Shown here piece by piece: positions 63,345 to 64,000 of a stretch of 64,000 nucleotides of DNA; the first letter of the stretch is position 1, and each line of letters opens with the position of its first letter. The translations under genes were made by a program, and so were the position numbers. Source of the stretch: Dyadobacter sp. 3J3. GTDB lineage: Bacteria > Bacteroidota > Bacteroidia > Cytophagales > Spirosomataceae. Location of the stretch: positions 1 through 64,000 of the forward strand of contig NZ_VTOL01000001.1 of NCBI RefSeq assembly GCF_009801115.1, read 5' to 3'. The notes beneath the pieces were generated by a model, which saw only the letters and a program-made list of their open reading frames with translations, was not told where the DNA came from and ran no database searches.

Positions 63345-64000
63345 TTAACATTCACTCAGACTTATCGGAATATTAATTGCCAATCCACCCTCAGAAGTTT
63401 CCTTATAGCGAAAATTCATATCCAATGCCGTTTCCCACATCGTTTTGACGACGTTGTCTAATGATACTTTTGCATTTTCAGGATTACTCTGCATGGCAAG
63501 TTGTGAAGCTGTGATTGCTTTAATTGCACCCATGGTATTTCTTTCGATACAAGGGATTTGTACCAAACCACCGACAGGATCGCAAGTCATACCCAAATGA
63601 TGTTCCATGGCAATTTCCGCAGCCATCATACATTGTTCCACTGTGCCGCCAGAAACTTCTGTCAGACCTGCCGCAGCCATGGCTGATGAAACGCCAATTT
63701 CTGCCTGACAACCTCCCATCGCAGCCGAAATGGTCGCTCCCTTTTTGAAAATACAACCGATTTCACTTGCAGTAAGCAGAAACCGGATAATATCATTTTC
63801 TGTGCCGTTGCAAAAAATAAGATAGTATTGTAAAACCGCCGGAATTACGCCAGCTGATCCGTTTGTCGGTGCGGTAACAACACGGCTGAATGAAGCATTT
63901 TCTTCATTAACCGCCAACGCAAAACAACTCAACCAATCCAATGTATATTTAAATCCATGGCCGTTAGAACGAATCGCGGCGATCCATTCATCATAACCGG
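63345..64000 (-). CDS. sdaA: L-Serine dehydratase, iron-sulfur type (start outside window)
   Basis: C-terminal 218 codons of an L-serine ammonia-lyase, which deaminates serine to pyruvate. The frame is open to the window edge. Family stretches are [66 protein letters not shown] and the closing [14 protein letters not shown]. Three cluster-binding cysteines are visible (GGCQAE, MTCDPV, IPCIER). No break is seen. Confidence 0.94.
   Translation of the reverse strand, partial: GYDEWIAAIRSNGHGFKYTLDWLSCFALAVNEENASFSRVVTAPTNGSAGVIPAVLQYYLIFCNGTENDIIRFLLTASEIGCIFKKGATISAAMGGCQAEIGVSSAMAAAGLTEVSGGTVEQCMMAAEIAMEHHLGMTCDPVGGLVQIPCIERNTMGAIKAITASQLAMQSNPENAKVSLDNVVKTMWETALDMNFRYKETSEGGLAINIPISLSEC

Overview
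The window looks like a piece of a Bacteroidota chromosome from the order Cytophagales. Dyadobacter or a close relative is my inference from gene content; no 16S gene is present to settle it. Supporting signs are a type IX secretion sorting-domain protein, PorD, two outer-membrane beta-barrel receptors with CarboxypepD-like N-termini, a Bacteroidota-type tyrosine recombinase, a Rho with a long disordered insert, and several TAnnTTTG (-7) promoter boxes with an upstream TTG about 20 bases away.

Positions 1-15,170 form an accessory block. It opens with the tail of an IS982-type transposase sitting against an IS21 element (istB intact, istA frameshifted), whose far end interrupts a small unknown gene. 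Next comes a DNA-damage mutagenesis cassette: a LexA-like HTH/S24 repressor faces imuA-imuB-dnaE2 across a perfect palindromic operator. This cassette is visibly richer in G+C than the core genes to its right. Two unknown small genes, an HU-like protein, a Cys/Met-metabolism PLP enzyme and a gene-poor kilobase with two strong inverted repeats follow. A tyrosine recombinase lies next to the 3' end of tRNA-Ser(TGA). The layout suggests a genomic island whose tRNA-side edge is in the window.

Positions 15,171-36,400 are core genome: tilS, an OstA-like protein, a T9SS cargo protein, then bamD-rpoZ-coaBC-porD-(75 aa)-recN, a lipoprotein-SCO-cytochrome c group, coaX-OMP-lptC on the other strand, rho with a long leader, an OmpA protein followed by two paralogous membrane-anchored helix-hairpin-helix proteins, htpG and a lipoprotein.

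Positions 36,435-64,000 hold a four-helix-bundle sensory protein interrupted by an in-frame amber codon, two large outer-membrane receptors, a 1-Cys peroxiredoxin, a sigma-54 response regulator, the oxidative pentose phosphate operon gnd-zwf-pgl, an intergenic cluster of small palindromic repeats, a BatA-domain protein, purK-purE, a LysM protein, a DinB-like protein, a large hybrid histidine kinase, rsmA, mgtE and the 3' part of an L-serine dehydratase gene.

Most convergent gene pairs are separated by clear hairpin terminators. The observations most worth following are the dedicated repressor/operator of the mutasome on a mobile block, the interspersed palindromes at 47.4-47.7 kb, the OmpA/HhH/HhH cluster, the near-leaderless starts of bamD and rsmA, and the amber-interrupted sensory gene.
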